Source: Marinomonas sp. CT5
GTDB taxonomy: Bacteria > Pseudomonadota > Gammaproteobacteria > Pseudomonadales > Marinomonadaceae
NCBI RefSeq assembly: GCF_018336975.1
Contig: NZ_CP025572.1
Coordinates: 890,460-954,459, forward strand
Reading direction: 5' to 3'
DNA: 64,000 bases
A model generated the notes under the pieces. That model was not told the DNA's origin. It did not search any database and was given only the letters and a program-made list of their open reading frames with translations. This document shows, one piece after another, positions 28,447 to 38,330 of the stretch. The first letter of the stretch is position 1; every line of letters starts with the position of its first letter. Position numbers and translations under genes: made by a program.

Positions 28447-29697
28447 TTAGTTTTTGATGTCAATGAAAGCATCGGCACGTAACTCATCAAGCCAATTGCC
28501 TAATACAATATCTTGCTTTTGTGCAATTAAAGCTTGCTCGGCATTCTTGCGTTTTACTTTATTACTAATATCCGCTTCTCTGCGACCTTCAACTTCTAAA
28601 ATATGCCAGCCAAATTGAGTACGGAATGGCTTGCTGATATCGCCAACCTTGGTCTGGTTCATCATATCTTCGAATTCTGGCACCATGGTTCCTGGGGTGA
28701 CCCAGCCTAGATCACCACCTTGCAAGGTTGAGCCTTGGTCTTCACTGTATTTTTTAGCCAGTTCCGTGAAGTCGTTGCCGTTTTTTAATTTTTTATAAAT
28801 TTCGTCAGCAAGTTCTTTGGTTTGCTCTAAGTTTCGAATTTCATTTGGTCTCACTAGAATGTGTCGTACCTTGGTTTGCTGCTGCAGTGTTACATCAGGT
28901 GAGCGCTTTTCAATTACCCAAAGCAAATGAAAGCCAGCATTACTTTGTAATGGGCCAATAAGAGGACCTTTCTCTGTGTCTAAGGCGCGAACAAATAGCG
29001 GCGGTAGTTGATTTAGTGGGCGCCAGCCTAGGTCGCCACCTTCAATTGCAAATTGGCCGTCCGAGTTTTCAATCGCCTGCTGGATGAAATCATCTTCTGA
29101 GTTAATTTTACTTGCGATTTCAGTTATTTTTTCTTTTGCTTGTTCTGGGTCACTTGCTCTAATTAATAGGTGGCGAAAGTGAACTTGTTCCTTTTCTTTG
29201 GTAATGCTTGTCTCTGAACTGAGATAGTCATCAATTTCCTGGTCTGAAATGACGATACGCTTTTTGATGATCTCTCGCTTTACATTATTCATCAGTATTT
29301 CTTGTTCAATCTGCTCTCTGTATCGAGAGTAATCGATGCCTTTACTAGCAAGAACATTTTTTAAGCCTTGTAAATCAAGGTTCATGTTTTTAGCGACGCC
29401 AAGGATTGCGTTATCAACATTGGAGCTGGATGCTCTCATGCCAATTTTTCGAGCATAATTGACCTGCAATGTTTCATCGATCATTTGGTTTAGAATCTGC
29501 CGATGAATATTGTCGGTCATTACGCCACCAGGAACACGTTCTTTCACAATCTGAAAGCGATTTTGGATATCGCTTTCTAAGATAGGTGTTGAATCAACAA
29601 TAGCTGAAATACCGTCGATTTTATGGGGGGCTGCCTGTAGATTTTGTAACGGCATCAATGTAAAAAAAATCAATGTAAAAAAAGAAAACAACTTCAT
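28447..29697 (-). CDS. surA: Periplasmic chaperone/prolyl isomerase SurA
   Basis: From the ATG at 29697 the product has 416 residues with a signal peptide ending in LQAA. An N-terminal SurA chaperone domain follows (ISAIVDSTPILESD), then two parvulin-type domains (about 165-265 and 277-375), each with GGDLGW. SurA helps outer-membrane proteins fold. An in-frame start ten codons upstream lies inside lptD and would spoil the signal peptide, so the internal ATG is preferred. It begins two bases after the lptD stop. Confidence 0.96.
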   Translation of the reverse strand: MKLFSFFTLIFFTLMPLQNLQAAPHKIDGISAIVDSTPILESDIQNRFQIVKERVPGGVMTDNIHRQILNQMIDETLQVNYARKIGMRASSSNVDNAILGVAKNMNLDLQGLKNVLASKGIDYSRYREQIEQEILMNNVKREIIKKRIVISDQEIDDYLSSETSITKEKEQVHFRHLLIRASDPEQAKEKITEIASKINSEDDFIQQAIENSDGQFAIEGGDLGWRPLNQLPPLFVRALDTEKGPLIGPLQSNAGFHLLWVIEKRSPDVTLQQQTKVRHILVRPNEIRNLEQTKELADEIYKKLKNGNDFTELAKKYSEDQGSTLQGGDLGWVTPGTMVPEFEDMMNQTKVGDISKPFRTQFGWHILEVEGRREADISNKVKRKNAEQALIAQKQDIVLGNWLDELRADAFIDIKN

Positions 29698-29699
29698 GA

Positions 29700-31952
29700 T
29701 TAATATCCAACTTTTCCTTGGTTCCAATAGTCGTTCGCAATGTTGGTTTCGTTGTTAGCTCGACCGGCAGTGCTTAAACCACGTAAAATAAATTGTAAAA
29801 AGACGCCTCTATCAAATATGTTGTCATCATTTAGCCAATCTTGATAGCTTAATGATACTTTGAAACAGCAATTCTCATAGCCTAGACCAGCAGTTTGTTT
29901 GGTGAAATCTTCTTTTAAAAAATCATAGTTGTACTGTGCAAAGGCAGACCAATTATTATTAACAGGGAAGATCGTTCCTATGCTGGCTTGTTCATTATCG
30001 CTTGTGGAGTTTGTAGTGTTTATTGAATTTAGGTAGCTTAAGTTGATTATAACGTCATCTATTGGCTCCATTGCCGCAATAAATTGTATTAAGTTTAATT
30101 CGTTGTTGTCTGCACTGTAATTCATGTAGCCTGTAAGTGTATAGCGATTACCATTGTAATTGGCCGACGTCAGCAAGTCGCTGCGCTTGCTTGTATCAAT
30201 AGGGGTATCTTCATCCGTTTTTCCCGTTATACCAACATAGCGATCTTTTAAATAAAAGATCTGACCTGCTTTGAATGCCCATTTTTCATTATTGTTTTCA
30301 TCATATAGGCGACTTTCTAACCCCAAGGTCACTTGTTCAGTATCACCAATGCGGTCATTGCCGTTAAAACGACTATGCGCGAAGGCTTGTGTATAGTTTA
30401 TTGTTGGGAGACTAGCGTCAAAATTGGGAATAAGCTCTTGATCTTTAAAAGGGGAGTTTAGATAGTTTAATTTCGGCTCAAGAGTTTGTCGCCATACACT
30501 GTTTCCTAAGGGTAAGCGGCGTTCGAATATGACGGCGGAATCAATATAGCCACTAACATGTCCAATTGAGGTCTCGCTGTTCGTCATCTTGGTGTAGCTA
30601 TGTAGATCGTAGCTTCGGTATTGTGCTAAAAGGCCTGTTGTTAAGCTCCCCCAAGCATTTTTAAAGTTTATTTTTGAGTCTTGATTAACCGCGAAGCGTT
30701 GTCCATCAAAGTTGGTTTCATCTGGATCGTGAAAATCAGTGTATTGAGCATCAACTTTATAATCTAAATAGGTTGTTGCTATACGGTATGAACTATCAAC
30801 TCTCGGCAGCCATTCGAAAGGTTTATCAGCACTAGTATTGGGGGTTTCAAAGGTTAAGTAGGTGACCTTGTTTAGAAAGTTACCGTTGTTGATTGAAAGA
30901 AATGCGCTTTGCTCGTAGTGATCTTTTGTTCCAATCGAAGTGCTATTGGCTTCAGGTGTTTTATTTGGTGTTGGGTTATCTTCAAATAAAAGTCCAGCAC
31001 TTAGGTGTGAGTTAAAAGATTGCGTCGATTTTAATTTGAGCAGCGTTTGCTCACCTTGTTCTTTTTCGGAGAAAGTTGACTGTTCGTAGATAGTTTCTCC
31101 GTATGGGCTTAGATGGCGTAGCTCTAAATCTATGCCTTCGCCTTTTTCTTGAATAAGTTGTGGTGTAATCGTTGCGTCGTAGTTCGGGGCTATGTTCCAG
31201 TAAAATGGCGCTGAAAGACTTACTCCATCTTTTAGAGAATAGCCAAAAGTGGGAAACAAAAAGCCTGTTTGTCGAATGTTATTTAATGGGAAACGTAGCC
31301 AAGGAAAGTAAAAAACAGGAATATTGCCAATGCGAATCTGTACGTGTTTGGCAGTACCAAATCCTTGTTTCGTATCTAGCTCAATTGAGCTGCCATATAG
31401 TTTCCAGCTTTCTTGATTGGGTTCACACGTTGTGAAAAATCCATCATCGATAAAAACAACACCATCTTGGCTGCGAGTTAATGTCTTGGCTTCCATCCGA
31501 GTACCGCTTCCGTGGTTAAGGTATTTGGCGTCTTTGAAGCTGTTTTCTTCACTATTATCGTTTGAAACATAGGCACTTGAACTGCGGATTAGAAGGTTTT
31601 TATTGCGTAAAGCAACGTTGCCTTGGGCTTGATAATACTGGTTAGGTTTTCCCTTTATGTTATCAGCCGATAGAGAGTAAAGCGGTTTTACTATTTCTGC
31701 GGCTCCTTTAAGGTGAAATACTTCACCTTTGTCTCGAATAATAAGATCTGCGGTAAGGTCAGTCCCTTTTTCATTCGTTGCTTTCCAGCTATTAACATAA
31801 GAGCCTTGGCAATATTGACTTAACTGCGCTTGTTGTTCCGCTGTTAAAGATTCTCTTGGAGCCCAATCCCATTGATTTACCTGTGCATGTGCGATAGGCA
31901 AGATGAAAAGACTTTGAAAAAATAATGTGTAGATGCGTAAATGCTTAACCAT
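29700..31952 (-). CDS. lptD: LPS-assembly outer-membrane protein LptD
   Basis: The 750-residue protein starts with a signal peptide ending in AHA near residue 23. An OstA-type periplasmic jellyroll follows (TADLIIRDKGEVFHLKGAAE and later), then a large beta-barrel to the C-terminus. Cysteines near residues 49, 179 and a late CC pair (NCCFKV) fit the disulphide-linked LptD pattern. It inserts LPS in the outer leaflet with LptE. It heads the lptD-surA-pdxA-rsmA-apaG-apaH-glpE-cca operon. Confidence 0.96.
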   Translation of the reverse strand: MVKHLRIYTLFFQSLFILPIAHAQVNQWDWAPRESLTAEQQAQLSQYCQGSYVNSWKATNEKGTDLTADLIIRDKGEVFHLKGAAEIVKPLYSLSADNIKGKPNQYYQAQGNVALRNKNLLIRSSSAYVSNDNSEENSFKDAKYLNHGSGTRMEAKTLTRSQDGVVFIDDGFFTTCEPNQESWKLYGSSIELDTKQGFGTAKHVQIRIGNIPVFYFPWLRFPLNNIRQTGFLFPTFGYSLKDGVSLSAPFYWNIAPNYDATITPQLIQEKGEGIDLELRHLSPYGETIYEQSTFSEKEQGEQTLLKLKSTQSFNSHLSAGLLFEDNPTPNKTPEANSTSIGTKDHYEQSAFLSINNGNFLNKVTYLTFETPNTSADKPFEWLPRVDSSYRIATTYLDYKVDAQYTDFHDPDETNFDGQRFAVNQDSKINFKNAWGSLTTGLLAQYRSYDLHSYTKMTNSETSIGHVSGYIDSAVIFERRLPLGNSVWRQTLEPKLNYLNSPFKDQELIPNFDASLPTINYTQAFAHSRFNGNDRIGDTEQVTLGLESRLYDENNNEKWAFKAGQIFYLKDRYVGITGKTDEDTPIDTSKRSDLLTSANYNGNRYTLTGYMNYSADNNELNLIQFIAAMEPIDDVIINLSYLNSINTTNSTSDNEQASIGTIFPVNNNWSAFAQYNYDFLKEDFTKQTAGLGYENCCFKVSLSYQDWLNDDNIFDRGVFLQFILRGLSTAGRANNETNIANDYWNQGKVGY

Positions 31953-32081
31953 GCAAGGTATACTTGTTTACCAATAAATGTTGTCCGAAATCGGATACTG
32001 CCAATAAGCGGTTCCACGTAATAAGACAAATGATAATCTATGCAGGCCTATAGGGGCTACCGATTCTGGAGAAATATCTTT

Positions 32082-32873
32082 ATGTGGAAAATTGTTTGCG
32101 CAGTTTTGGGTTATATATTAGGTGGTTTTTTAGGTGGTTTGCTGGGATTTATTATCGGCGGAGTTATTGATAGAGCGCAGATTGGTGGGGCTTTCGGTAA
32201 TGTTCGTGGACGTGCAGATGTGCGCCTTCAGCAAGAGATTTTTTTTCGTACATTATTTCTTTTGATGGGGCGATTAGCTAAGTCAGATGGTCAAGTATCT
32301 GAGGCTGAGATTCAATTAGCGCAGTCTGTTATGCAGCGTCTTCGTTTATCTACAGCTGCGCAAGAGCAAGCCAAACAGTTATTTAATGAGGGGAAATCTG
32401 CAAACTTTGATCTGACTTCTGTGTTGAGCAACTTTAGGCAGGTCGTAGGTCCAGGCGATTTAACTCGTACTTTATTAGAGGTTTTGCTGGTTTCTGCTTA
32501 TGCCGATGGCCATTTTAGCGTAGAAGAAAAATCTTTTGTGTCTCAAGTTTGTGCTCATCTGGGGGTCTCTGTTGCGGAGTTTGAAGCGCTTCATATCCAA
32601 GTTAAGCAGCAGGCTCATTTTAGACAGGGTTATCAATCCTCTTCAAATAATATGGAGTCAAAAGACCTGTTAAAAGCGGCATATGAGGCTTTAGGTGTAA
32701 CACCTGATATGAATGATGCGGAAATCAAAAAGGCTTATCGACGACTAATGAGTAAAAACCATCCTGATAAATTGAGTTCACAAGGACTACCGGATGAGAT
32801 GATTGAATTAGCTAAAGAGCGAACACAAGAAATTCAGTCTGCTTACGAAATGGTTAAAAATTCTCGTAAATAG
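32082..32873 (+). CDS. djlA: DjlA, membrane-anchored J-domain co-chaperone
   Basis: From the ATG at 32082 (GGAG about ten bases upstream) the product has 263 residues. One glycine-rich membrane segment spans about 3-25, followed by a TerB-like helical domain (about 55-175) and a C-terminal J domain with HPD in KNHPDKL. DjlA stimulates DnaK and influences the Rcs response in E. coli. It lies divergent to lptD, a usual neighbour. An upstream in-frame start at 32040 would place charged residues before the membrane segment and is not favoured. Confidence 0.93.
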   Translation: MWKIVCAVLGYILGGFLGGLLGFIIGGVIDRAQIGGAFGNVRGRADVRLQQEIFFRTLFLLMGRLAKSDGQVSEAEIQLAQSVMQRLRLSTAAQEQAKQLFNEGKSANFDLTSVLSNFRQVVGPGDLTRTLLEVLLVSAYADGHFSVEEKSFVSQVCAHLGVSVAEFEALHIQVKQQAHFRQGYQSSSNNMESKDLLKAAYEALGVTPDMNDAEIKKAYRRLMSKNHPDKLSSQGLPDEMIELAKERTQEIQSAYEMVKNSRK

Positions 32874-32889
32874 TATTTTTTAATATGCG

Positions 32890-33873
32890 TTAATCATTTA
32901 TTGGGCTTTGATAAAAAAGCCCTTTTTTTACGCTTGGTAATGCCTTTCGCTGGTTTATTTGGCTGGTATTCTGTTTCAAAAAGCCGCGTACTCTTTGGAT
33001 TAATAGCGGTTTATTCTTTTTTCCATTTACTCTATCTGGTAAAGCGTCTATTTGGATAAAGTCGCCTTTTTTCTCTATCCTTTGACTGGCGGCTTGTTTT
33101 CGCCATATTGCAAACTGGTCTCTCCCTGATTTGTTGACGTAATAGTCGAGTATTGGCTGAGCAACTTGACGAATTTGTTGTGCGACTTCGTAGTCAGATA
33201 GGTTTGGTGGAGACTCTATATCGATAAGAACTAAGGCTTCAGCAGCATCTTTGTTAGCTGATAGGAACCCTAGAGCGTAGCTTGCCCCCGTCCCATAACC
33301 AAGCAAAGTGAATTGGCTCACACCTTCTTCTTGTGCTTTGTTTATTGTCGCCTGTATTCGAGCGAAAACCATAGGTTGGTTTGGTAGTTCATTTAATGGC
33401 TGTGTATCGTCTGCTGTTGGAGAGGGGGCTTTCACCGGTTTCGCACGCTTGATAATGTCAGGAACTTCAATAGACACAGTGCACCAGCTATGCTCTGGCA
33501 TGGCATCGCGTAATGGCCCAATGGCATCAGGCCAATCTGGGTGTTCATTGTCTGAATGCAGCAAGATTATACAGCCTTGGGTTGAGCTGGTGAGAGACGG
33601 TCTATATAGAGTGAGGAAAGACTCTCCATTCGCTTCCAGTGTTTCAATTTGGTGATCTAGACGTTTGATTTTTAGTGATTCTTCAAGTGCTTCAATTCGA
33701 GAGGCCTGTGGTTTTGGTACAATGTATTTTTCCGTGCTCTTTTTGGGTGTATCTTGAGGCTTAGTTGTTGTATCGCCTGCAGGGGCTTGAGAATCTTCAG
33801 CCCAAAGATTAGGAACTGTGAACAAGGATAGAAGTGCCATGATAAGGTAGCGCAGTGCAGTAAATTTATTCAT
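32890..33873 (-). CDS. DUF3530-family alpha/beta-hydrolase-like protein, exported
   Basis: From the ATG at 33873 the product has 327 residues with a signal peptide ending in NLWA. A Pro/Thr/Lys-rich stretch follows (about 28-55). The rest resembles an alpha/beta hydrolase, with [16 protein letters not shown] and [15 protein letters not shown], where GYGTGA takes the nucleophile-elbow place but lacks the usual serine. This matches my recollection of DUF3530. Catalysis is doubtful because of the elbow. A TTG at 33882 would be an alternative start. The convergent djlA terminator lies inside its last codons. Confidence 0.75.
   Translation of the reverse strand: MNKFTALRYLIMALLSLFTVPNLWAEDSQAPAGDTTTKPQDTPKKSTEKYIVPKPQASRIEALEESLKIKRLDHQIETLEANGESFLTLYRPSLTSSTQGCIILLHSDNEHPDWPDAIGPLRDAMPEHSWCTVSIEVPDIIKRAKPVKAPSPTADDTQPLNELPNQPMVFARIQATINKAQEEGVSQFTLLGYGTGASYALGFLSANKDAAEALVLIDIESPPNLSDYEVAQQIRQVAQPILDYYVNKSGRDQFAIWRKQAASQRIEKKGDFIQIDALPDRVNGKKNKPLLIQRVRGFLKQNTSQINQRKALPSVKKGLFYQSPIND
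32903..32929 (+). terminator. djlA terminator inside the 3' end of the opposite gene
   Basis: GGGCTTT (32903-32909) pairs with AAAGCCC (32916-32922), followed by seven T on the plus strand. It lies 30 bases after djlA, within the last 14 codons of the minus-strand DUF3530 gene. Confidence 0.8.
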
Positions 33874-33962
33874 TGTTTTCAATACTTCTTATAAAGGCCT
33901 TGTTAAAATATGGTCTAAATTTTCACTTTGCGACCTTTATTGTGTCACTGCTGGAGTCAGAT

Positions 33963-34634
33963 ATGAACGATTTTATCATTGCCCCTTCGATCCTTTCTGC
34001 CGATTTTGCTCGATTAGGCGAAGAGGTCGATAAGGTCTTGGAAGCCGGAGCGGATATCATACACTTTGATGTGATGGATAATCATTATGTTCCTAATTTA
34101 ACGATCGGTCCTATGGTCTGTAAAGCATTGCGCAAGCATGGGGTTACGGCTGACATTGATGTGCATTTAATGGTGAAGCCGGTTGATAGTATGATTGGTG
34201 ACTTTATTGAAGCGGGCGCTTCTTATATTACGTTCCATCCAGAAGCCAGTGAGCATATTGATCGATCTTTACAGATGATTCGGGATGGTGGCTGTAAAGC
34301 GGGTTTAGCAATCAACCCGGCAACGTCTCTTGAACATTTAAAATATGTGCTGGATAAAGTCGATATGATCTTGCTGATGTCTGTTAACCCTGGTTTTGGT
34401 GGTCAGTCTTTTATTCCTAGCACGCTAGATAAGTTACGCGAAGCTCGTGCATTGATTGATGCCAGTGGTTACGACATTCGCTTAGAAGTGGATGGCGGCG
34501 TGAGCGAAAAAAATATTGCTGAAATCGCTCGTGCAGGTGCTGATACATTTGTGGCGGGTTCCGCTATTTTCGGTAAAGATGATTACAAATCTGTGATTGA
34601 TGCAATGCGTAGTGAATTGGCGAGTACACGTTAA
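33963..34634 (+). CDS. rpe: Ribulose-phosphate 3-epimerase
   Basis: The 223-residue TIM-barrel enzyme interconverts ribulose 5-phosphate and xylulose 5-phosphate. Motifs: [28 protein letters not shown] with metal-binding residues, [16 protein letters not shown] and LEVDGGV. A frame extends upstream to 33873, but the ATG at 33963 has a GGAG site and gives the canonical start. Its stop overlaps the gph start by one base (TAATG). Confidence 0.97.
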   Translation: MNDFIIAPSILSADFARLGEEVDKVLEAGADIIHFDVMDNHYVPNLTIGPMVCKALRKHGVTADIDVHLMVKPVDSMIGDFIEAGASYITFHPEASEHIDRSLQMIRDGGCKAGLAINPATSLEHLKYVLDKVDMILLMSVNPGFGGQSFIPSTLDKLREARALIDASGYDIRLEVDGGVSEKNIAEIARAGADTFVAGSAIFGKDDYKSVIDAMRSELASTR

Positions 34635-35314
34635 TGAAAACACCAAGCTATTTTTCAAAGTGGTTTGATGGGTGGCCAGAGCTGGTTTGTTTAGACCTTG
34701 ATGGTACTTTGGTGGACAGTGTGCCTGATATAGCGGGTGCTGTGGATGCTTTTTTGGTTGAGCTTGGTGTGTCACCAGCCGGTGAAGAGCGAGTTCGTGG
34801 TTGGGTGGGTTTTGGCTCATCTAAGCTAATTGAGCAAGCACTTGAGTGGGCCGGTATTGATTCGGATAAATATGAAGAAGCCTATCGCATTTTTCTAACA
34901 CACTATCATGCGCATTTGACTGACGGTACGACTCTTTATCCTAATGTAAAAGCGCTGCTAAAGGCTTTTAAGCATAATGGTGTACCTGTTGCTTTGATTA
35001 CGAATAAGCCAAGTGTTTTCGTGAAACCTATGCTTGATCATTTTGAAATCACAGAGCAATTTGGTTGGCTACTAGGCGGTGATACTCTAGAAGAGAAAAA
35101 GCCTTCTGCTATGCCTTTACTTCACTGTAGTGAGTCTATTGAAGCTTTGCCTGAAAACTGTCTTATGATCGGTGATTCAATTACAGACTATAAAGCCGCA
35201 AAAAATGCTGGATTTAAATGTGCTCTAGTGACTTATGGTTATCACCAAGGCGTCGATCTGAATGGACTTGGTGCGGATGCAATAATGGATGATTTAGCCG
35301 AGCTATTAGTCTGA
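34634..35314 (+). CDS. gph: Phosphoglycolate phosphatase
   Basis: The 226-residue HAD-family enzyme has DLDGTLVDS (nucleophile Asp), VALITNKP and MIGDSITDYKAAKNAG. It dephosphorylates 2-phosphoglycolate produced in DNA repair. The rpe-gph pair is the usual gammaproteobacterial order; in many relatives trpE follows, but here a terminator and an MscS-type gene come next. Confidence 0.92.
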   Translation: MKTPSYFSKWFDGWPELVCLDLDGTLVDSVPDIAGAVDAFLVELGVSPAGEERVRGWVGFGSSKLIEQALEWAGIDSDKYEEAYRIFLTHYHAHLTDGTTLYPNVKALLKAFKHNGVPVALITNKPSVFVKPMLDHFEITEQFGWLLGGDTLEEKKPSAMPLLHCSESIEALPENCLMIGDSITDYKAAKNAGFKCALVTYGYHQGVDLNGLGADAIMDDLAELLV

Positions 35315-35337
35315 TTTCATTGTTTCCGTTAGATAAA

Positions 35338-35372
35338 GTAAAAGGCCAAACTGCTTCAGTTTGGCCTTTTTT
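35338..35372. terminator. Bidirectional terminator between gph and the MscS-type gene
   Basis: AAAAGGCCAAACTG pairs with CAGTTTGGCCTTTT around CTT, with T-rich sequence on both sides. It serves gph and probably the convergent channel gene. Confidence 0.9.
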
Positions 35373-35399
35373 ACACTTGTTAGAAATAAAGTAAAGGGG

Positions 35400-36575
35400 T
35401 TATTTGTTGTCAGACTTTTTCGCAGATGACTCCGTTGCCTCTTGCTGTACTTGATTTTGCTTGGATGATTTTGATTGCTCTGACAGTAGTGTCATTTGAC
35501 TATCATCTGCCATATGAACCGTATGTGTTGGGAAGGCGACCTCTGCATCATGAGATTCAATAATCTGCATCGCTTTGAAGAGCACATCTTGTTTTACGTC
35601 GTGAAACGTTCGCCAATCCACTGTTTTTGTATAAGCATAAATGAAGAAATCTAGGGAAGATGGTCCGAATTGATTGAAATTCACCATATAAGTTTCGTTG
35701 GTATCTAGATCTTCATGATTGGCAACCATGTCTTTTATTTCTGAAAGAATAGTAGATAGAAGATTGAAGTCACAGTAGCGGACACCGATGGTCTCGTTGA
35801 TACGACGATGCGTCATACGAGAGGGGTTTTCAACTGAAATCAATGAAAAAGTGGAATTTGGTACATATAAAGGGCGCTTGTCAAAAGTGCGAATGCGGGT
35901 TTGACGCCAGCCAATGTGTTCAACAGTTCCTTCAATGTTTTGATCGGGGGAACGAATCCAGTCACCGATGGCAAAAGGTCTGTCTAAGTAAACCATCAAA
36001 CCGCCAAAAAAATTGGCTAGCAAATCTTTAGCCGCGAAACCGACGGCAATACCGCCAATACCGCCAAATGCTAGTACACCTGAAATACTGTAGCCTAAAG
36101 TTTGTAAGACGACTAATACAGAAGTAATGATTACCGATGCTCGGAGTAATTTACTGATGGCACTGGCTGTTGTGTAATCTACCTTAGTTTTGACTTTGTT
36201 TGATCGCGTTAGAGTACGTTCACTCTCCGATATGCAGCGTAAAATAAACCAAGTTAGTATAACAATGACACCCACTTCACGAATGGCTTTAATAAGGGAG
36301 GAGAAGTCTGGGTCTATTTCCGTACCGGAGATTTCAGCTGCGATACTTAATCCGGCTACCCATATAAAGACACCAATGGGTTTTTGGGCGGCATGAATTA
36401 ATACATTATCCCAAGGGGTTTTGGTTTTTTTAAGTTGTTGGTCGATGCGCATTAAAATGCGAGTGGCGATAAAATTAATGATAAGTGTGCCAAGGACGAC
36501 TAAAAAAACACGCACAACCCAGTGCATCCTAGTATCACCTAAGCCCAAATATACTTGCATTGTTTCCCAGTTCAT
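35400..36575 (-). CDS. Small-conductance mechanosensitive channel, MscS family
   Basis: The 391-residue protein has about four membrane segments in the first 190 residues. The MscS pore-lining helix and beta domain follow (VLAFGGIGGIAVGFAAKDLLANFFGGLMV, then RPFAIGDWI). It is longer than E. coli MscS (286) and ends in a Ser/Gln/Lys-rich hydrophilic tail. Such channels release solutes on osmotic downshock. It lies 60 bases after mgtE on the same strand. Confidence 0.92.
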   Translation of the reverse strand: MNWETMQVYLGLGDTRMHWVVRVFLVVLGTLIINFIATRILMRIDQQLKKTKTPWDNVLIHAAQKPIGVFIWVAGLSIAAEISGTEIDPDFSSLIKAIREVGVIVILTWFILRCISESERTLTRSNKVKTKVDYTTASAISKLLRASVIITSVLVVLQTLGYSISGVLAFGGIGGIAVGFAAKDLLANFFGGLMVYLDRPFAIGDWIRSPDQNIEGTVEHIGWRQTRIRTFDKRPLYVPNSTFSLISVENPSRMTHRRINETIGVRYCDFNLLSTILSEIKDMVANHEDLDTNETYMVNFNQFGPSSLDFFIYAYTKTVDWRTFHDVKQDVLFKAMQIIESHDAEVAFPTHTVHMADDSQMTLLSEQSKSSKQNQVQQEATESSAKKSDNK

Positions 36576-36635
36576 TATGCTTTTTCTATCCCTTTGTCTT
36601 ATTTGTGAGAAGTTTGGTGGTCTAAATTACATTAC

Positions 36636-37967
36636 TTATATAAGCAGTAGAGTTCCCAGCCCTAAAAAGGCAACGAACCCTGCAATGTCGGTCACTGTTG
36701 TTAAAATAACTGATCCAGATAGGGCTGGGTCAATGCGTAATTTATCCAGTAGCACAGGAATAAGAACGCCTGACAGAGCCGCCATTAAAATATTCACTAT
36801 GATGGCTAAGCCAATGACCCCACCGAGCATTGGGCTTTCAAACCACCATAAAGTGACAACGCCAATAACAATGGCCCATAAAATGCCATTTAATCCACCC
36901 ACTTTAAGTTCTTTAGCTAATAAGGATTTTAAGTTGCTACGAGTGATTTGCCCAAGTGCTAAGCCTCGAACAATTAGGGTTAAGGTTTGACTGCCGGCAA
37001 TCCCGCCCATGGAAGCCACAACAGGCATCAATACGGCTAGTGCGACAACTTGCTGGAGTGTTGCCTCAAAAAGCCCGATGAAGGCAGAAGCTAAAAATGC
37101 CGTTAATAAATTAATTCCAAGCCAAATACCACGAGTTGCCGCACTGCGCTTTACGGGAGCAAATAAATCAGATTCTTCATTGAGACCGGCGATCGACATT
37201 TGTTGAGCTTCATGTTCTAAACGCCATGTTTCCATAGCAAGTCCTGAGTGAAAGCGACCTAGTAAAATTTGATTCTCATCGACAACAGGTAGTGCTGATA
37301 AAGACGAACGCTCGAGTTGCTCAGCTGCTTTTGTTAATTCAGTATCTGATCGAATGAAAGGACACTCTTCATCAATCAAACTGGAAATAGGTTCATGTCC
37401 TTGGGCTTTAAAAAGTCTATCGAATTTTACGCAACCAACCCAGCGGCCTGTTCTGTTGACCAAGTACACCATATCTGTGTAGTCTGGGATGTCTTTTTTC
37501 AGCAATCTCAAAGCTTCCGAGGTGCGAATGGATTGAGAAGCTATTAGTAGTTCATGGTCAATCCAACGACCAACAACATCTTCATCGTAAACAATACCTT
37601 GTTGGTAATATTCACGCTGTTTGTTATCCATTTGCTTGAGAGCAAGGTCGACCAAGCGGTCTGGAAGTGAGTCTGTAATTTCCAGTAAGTCTTCAGCGTC
37701 AACATCAGTAAATAATGCTTCTATTTCGTAGTCGTCGAGTTCTTTTAACAGTAACTGACGAGATTCACCGCGCATCTCAACTAAGATATCAAGACGATTG
37801 GCTTGCTTTATATTGGCCCAAGCCTGACGTCTCTGAATAAGAGGGATGGATTCAAGGGCGAGCGCCACATCATCTGGGGTTAACTCAGAAATGGCTTTGT
37901 TAACAGACTCTGGAGAGTACTCATCATGAATGAGTGTTTCTATAAGATCGGCGACTTGGCTGTGCAC
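36636..37967 (-). CDS. mgtE: Magnesium transporter MgtE
   Basis: The 443-residue protein has the MgtE layout: an N-terminal helical domain (about 20-125), a CBS pair (about 130-250) and five membrane segments with the conserved PVVASMGGIAGSQTL pore region. It imports Mg2+ and is gated by cytosolic Mg2+. The order mgtE then a MscS-type channel on one strand suggests joint expression in ion or osmotic homeostasis. Confidence 0.95.
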   Translation of the reverse strand: MHSQVADLIETLIHDEYSPESVNKAISELTPDDVALALESIPLIQRRQAWANIKQANRLDILVEMRGESRQLLLKELDDYEIEALFTDVDAEDLLEITDSLPDRLVDLALKQMDNKQREYYQQGIVYDEDVVGRWIDHELLIASQSIRTSEALRLLKKDIPDYTDMVYLVNRTGRWVGCVKFDRLFKAQGHEPISSLIDEECPFIRSDTELTKAAEQLERSSLSALPVVDENQILLGRFHSGLAMETWRLEHEAQQMSIAGLNEESDLFAPVKRSAATRGIWLGINLLTAFLASAFIGLFEATLQQVVALAVLMPVVASMGGIAGSQTLTLIVRGLALGQITRSNLKSLLAKELKVGGLNGILWAIVIGVVTLWWFESPMLGGVIGLAIIVNILMAALSGVLIPVLLDKLRIDPALSGSVILTTVTDIAGFVAFLGLGTLLLI

Positions 37968-38330
37968 TGATGGGCATCCTTAAAACACGGAATAATGACA
38001 GTAAAGATAACATGCTTTTTAGTGTGCGGTATAACCGCTTGTATATCAAACAAGGCTTTGTTTTTACATGATTTTATCTAGAAGCTTGCCGAGAATTGAA
38101 TAAACCAAAAAAAATATCATGTTTGTTGATAGAGGGATGCAATTTTACTTGTCGCTTTATCGGTTTTGATTGTCTTGTCTGGCAAGACAGAGTGATCATG
38201 ACAGTGTAGAATTTAGCGCACTTTAAATGATGGTTCTTTTATTAGTGTAAGCTTTTCTTTGCGTCTCATTGCGGTTTGTTACGGCAGTTAGTGCAGGTCT
38301 AGGCTGTTTTATAGGCGTGTCTCCTCTTTT
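37968..38330. other. 363-bp divergent gap between mgtE and trpG
   Basis: It must carry the promoters of mgtE (minus) and trpG (plus). A small dyad, TGTCTTG-N5-CAAGACA (38171-38189), is the only clear structure. I see no trp leader peptide or attenuator and no M-box-like element. Confidence 0.45.

Noticed and set aside
29698..29727. Ten-residue upstream extension of SurA
   Set aside because: It overlaps lptD and would disrupt the signal peptide that begins at the ATG at 29697.
36421..36990. Plus-strand open frame of 189 residues across the mgtE/MscS boundary
   Set aside because: It is antisense to both genes, and its hydrophobic stretches mirror their membrane segments.
38171..38189. Dyad TGTCTTG-N5-CAAGACA as a trp operator or attenuator
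   Set aside because: It does not resemble the TrpR operator, and there is no leader peptide with tryptophan codons; left as an unexplained dyad.
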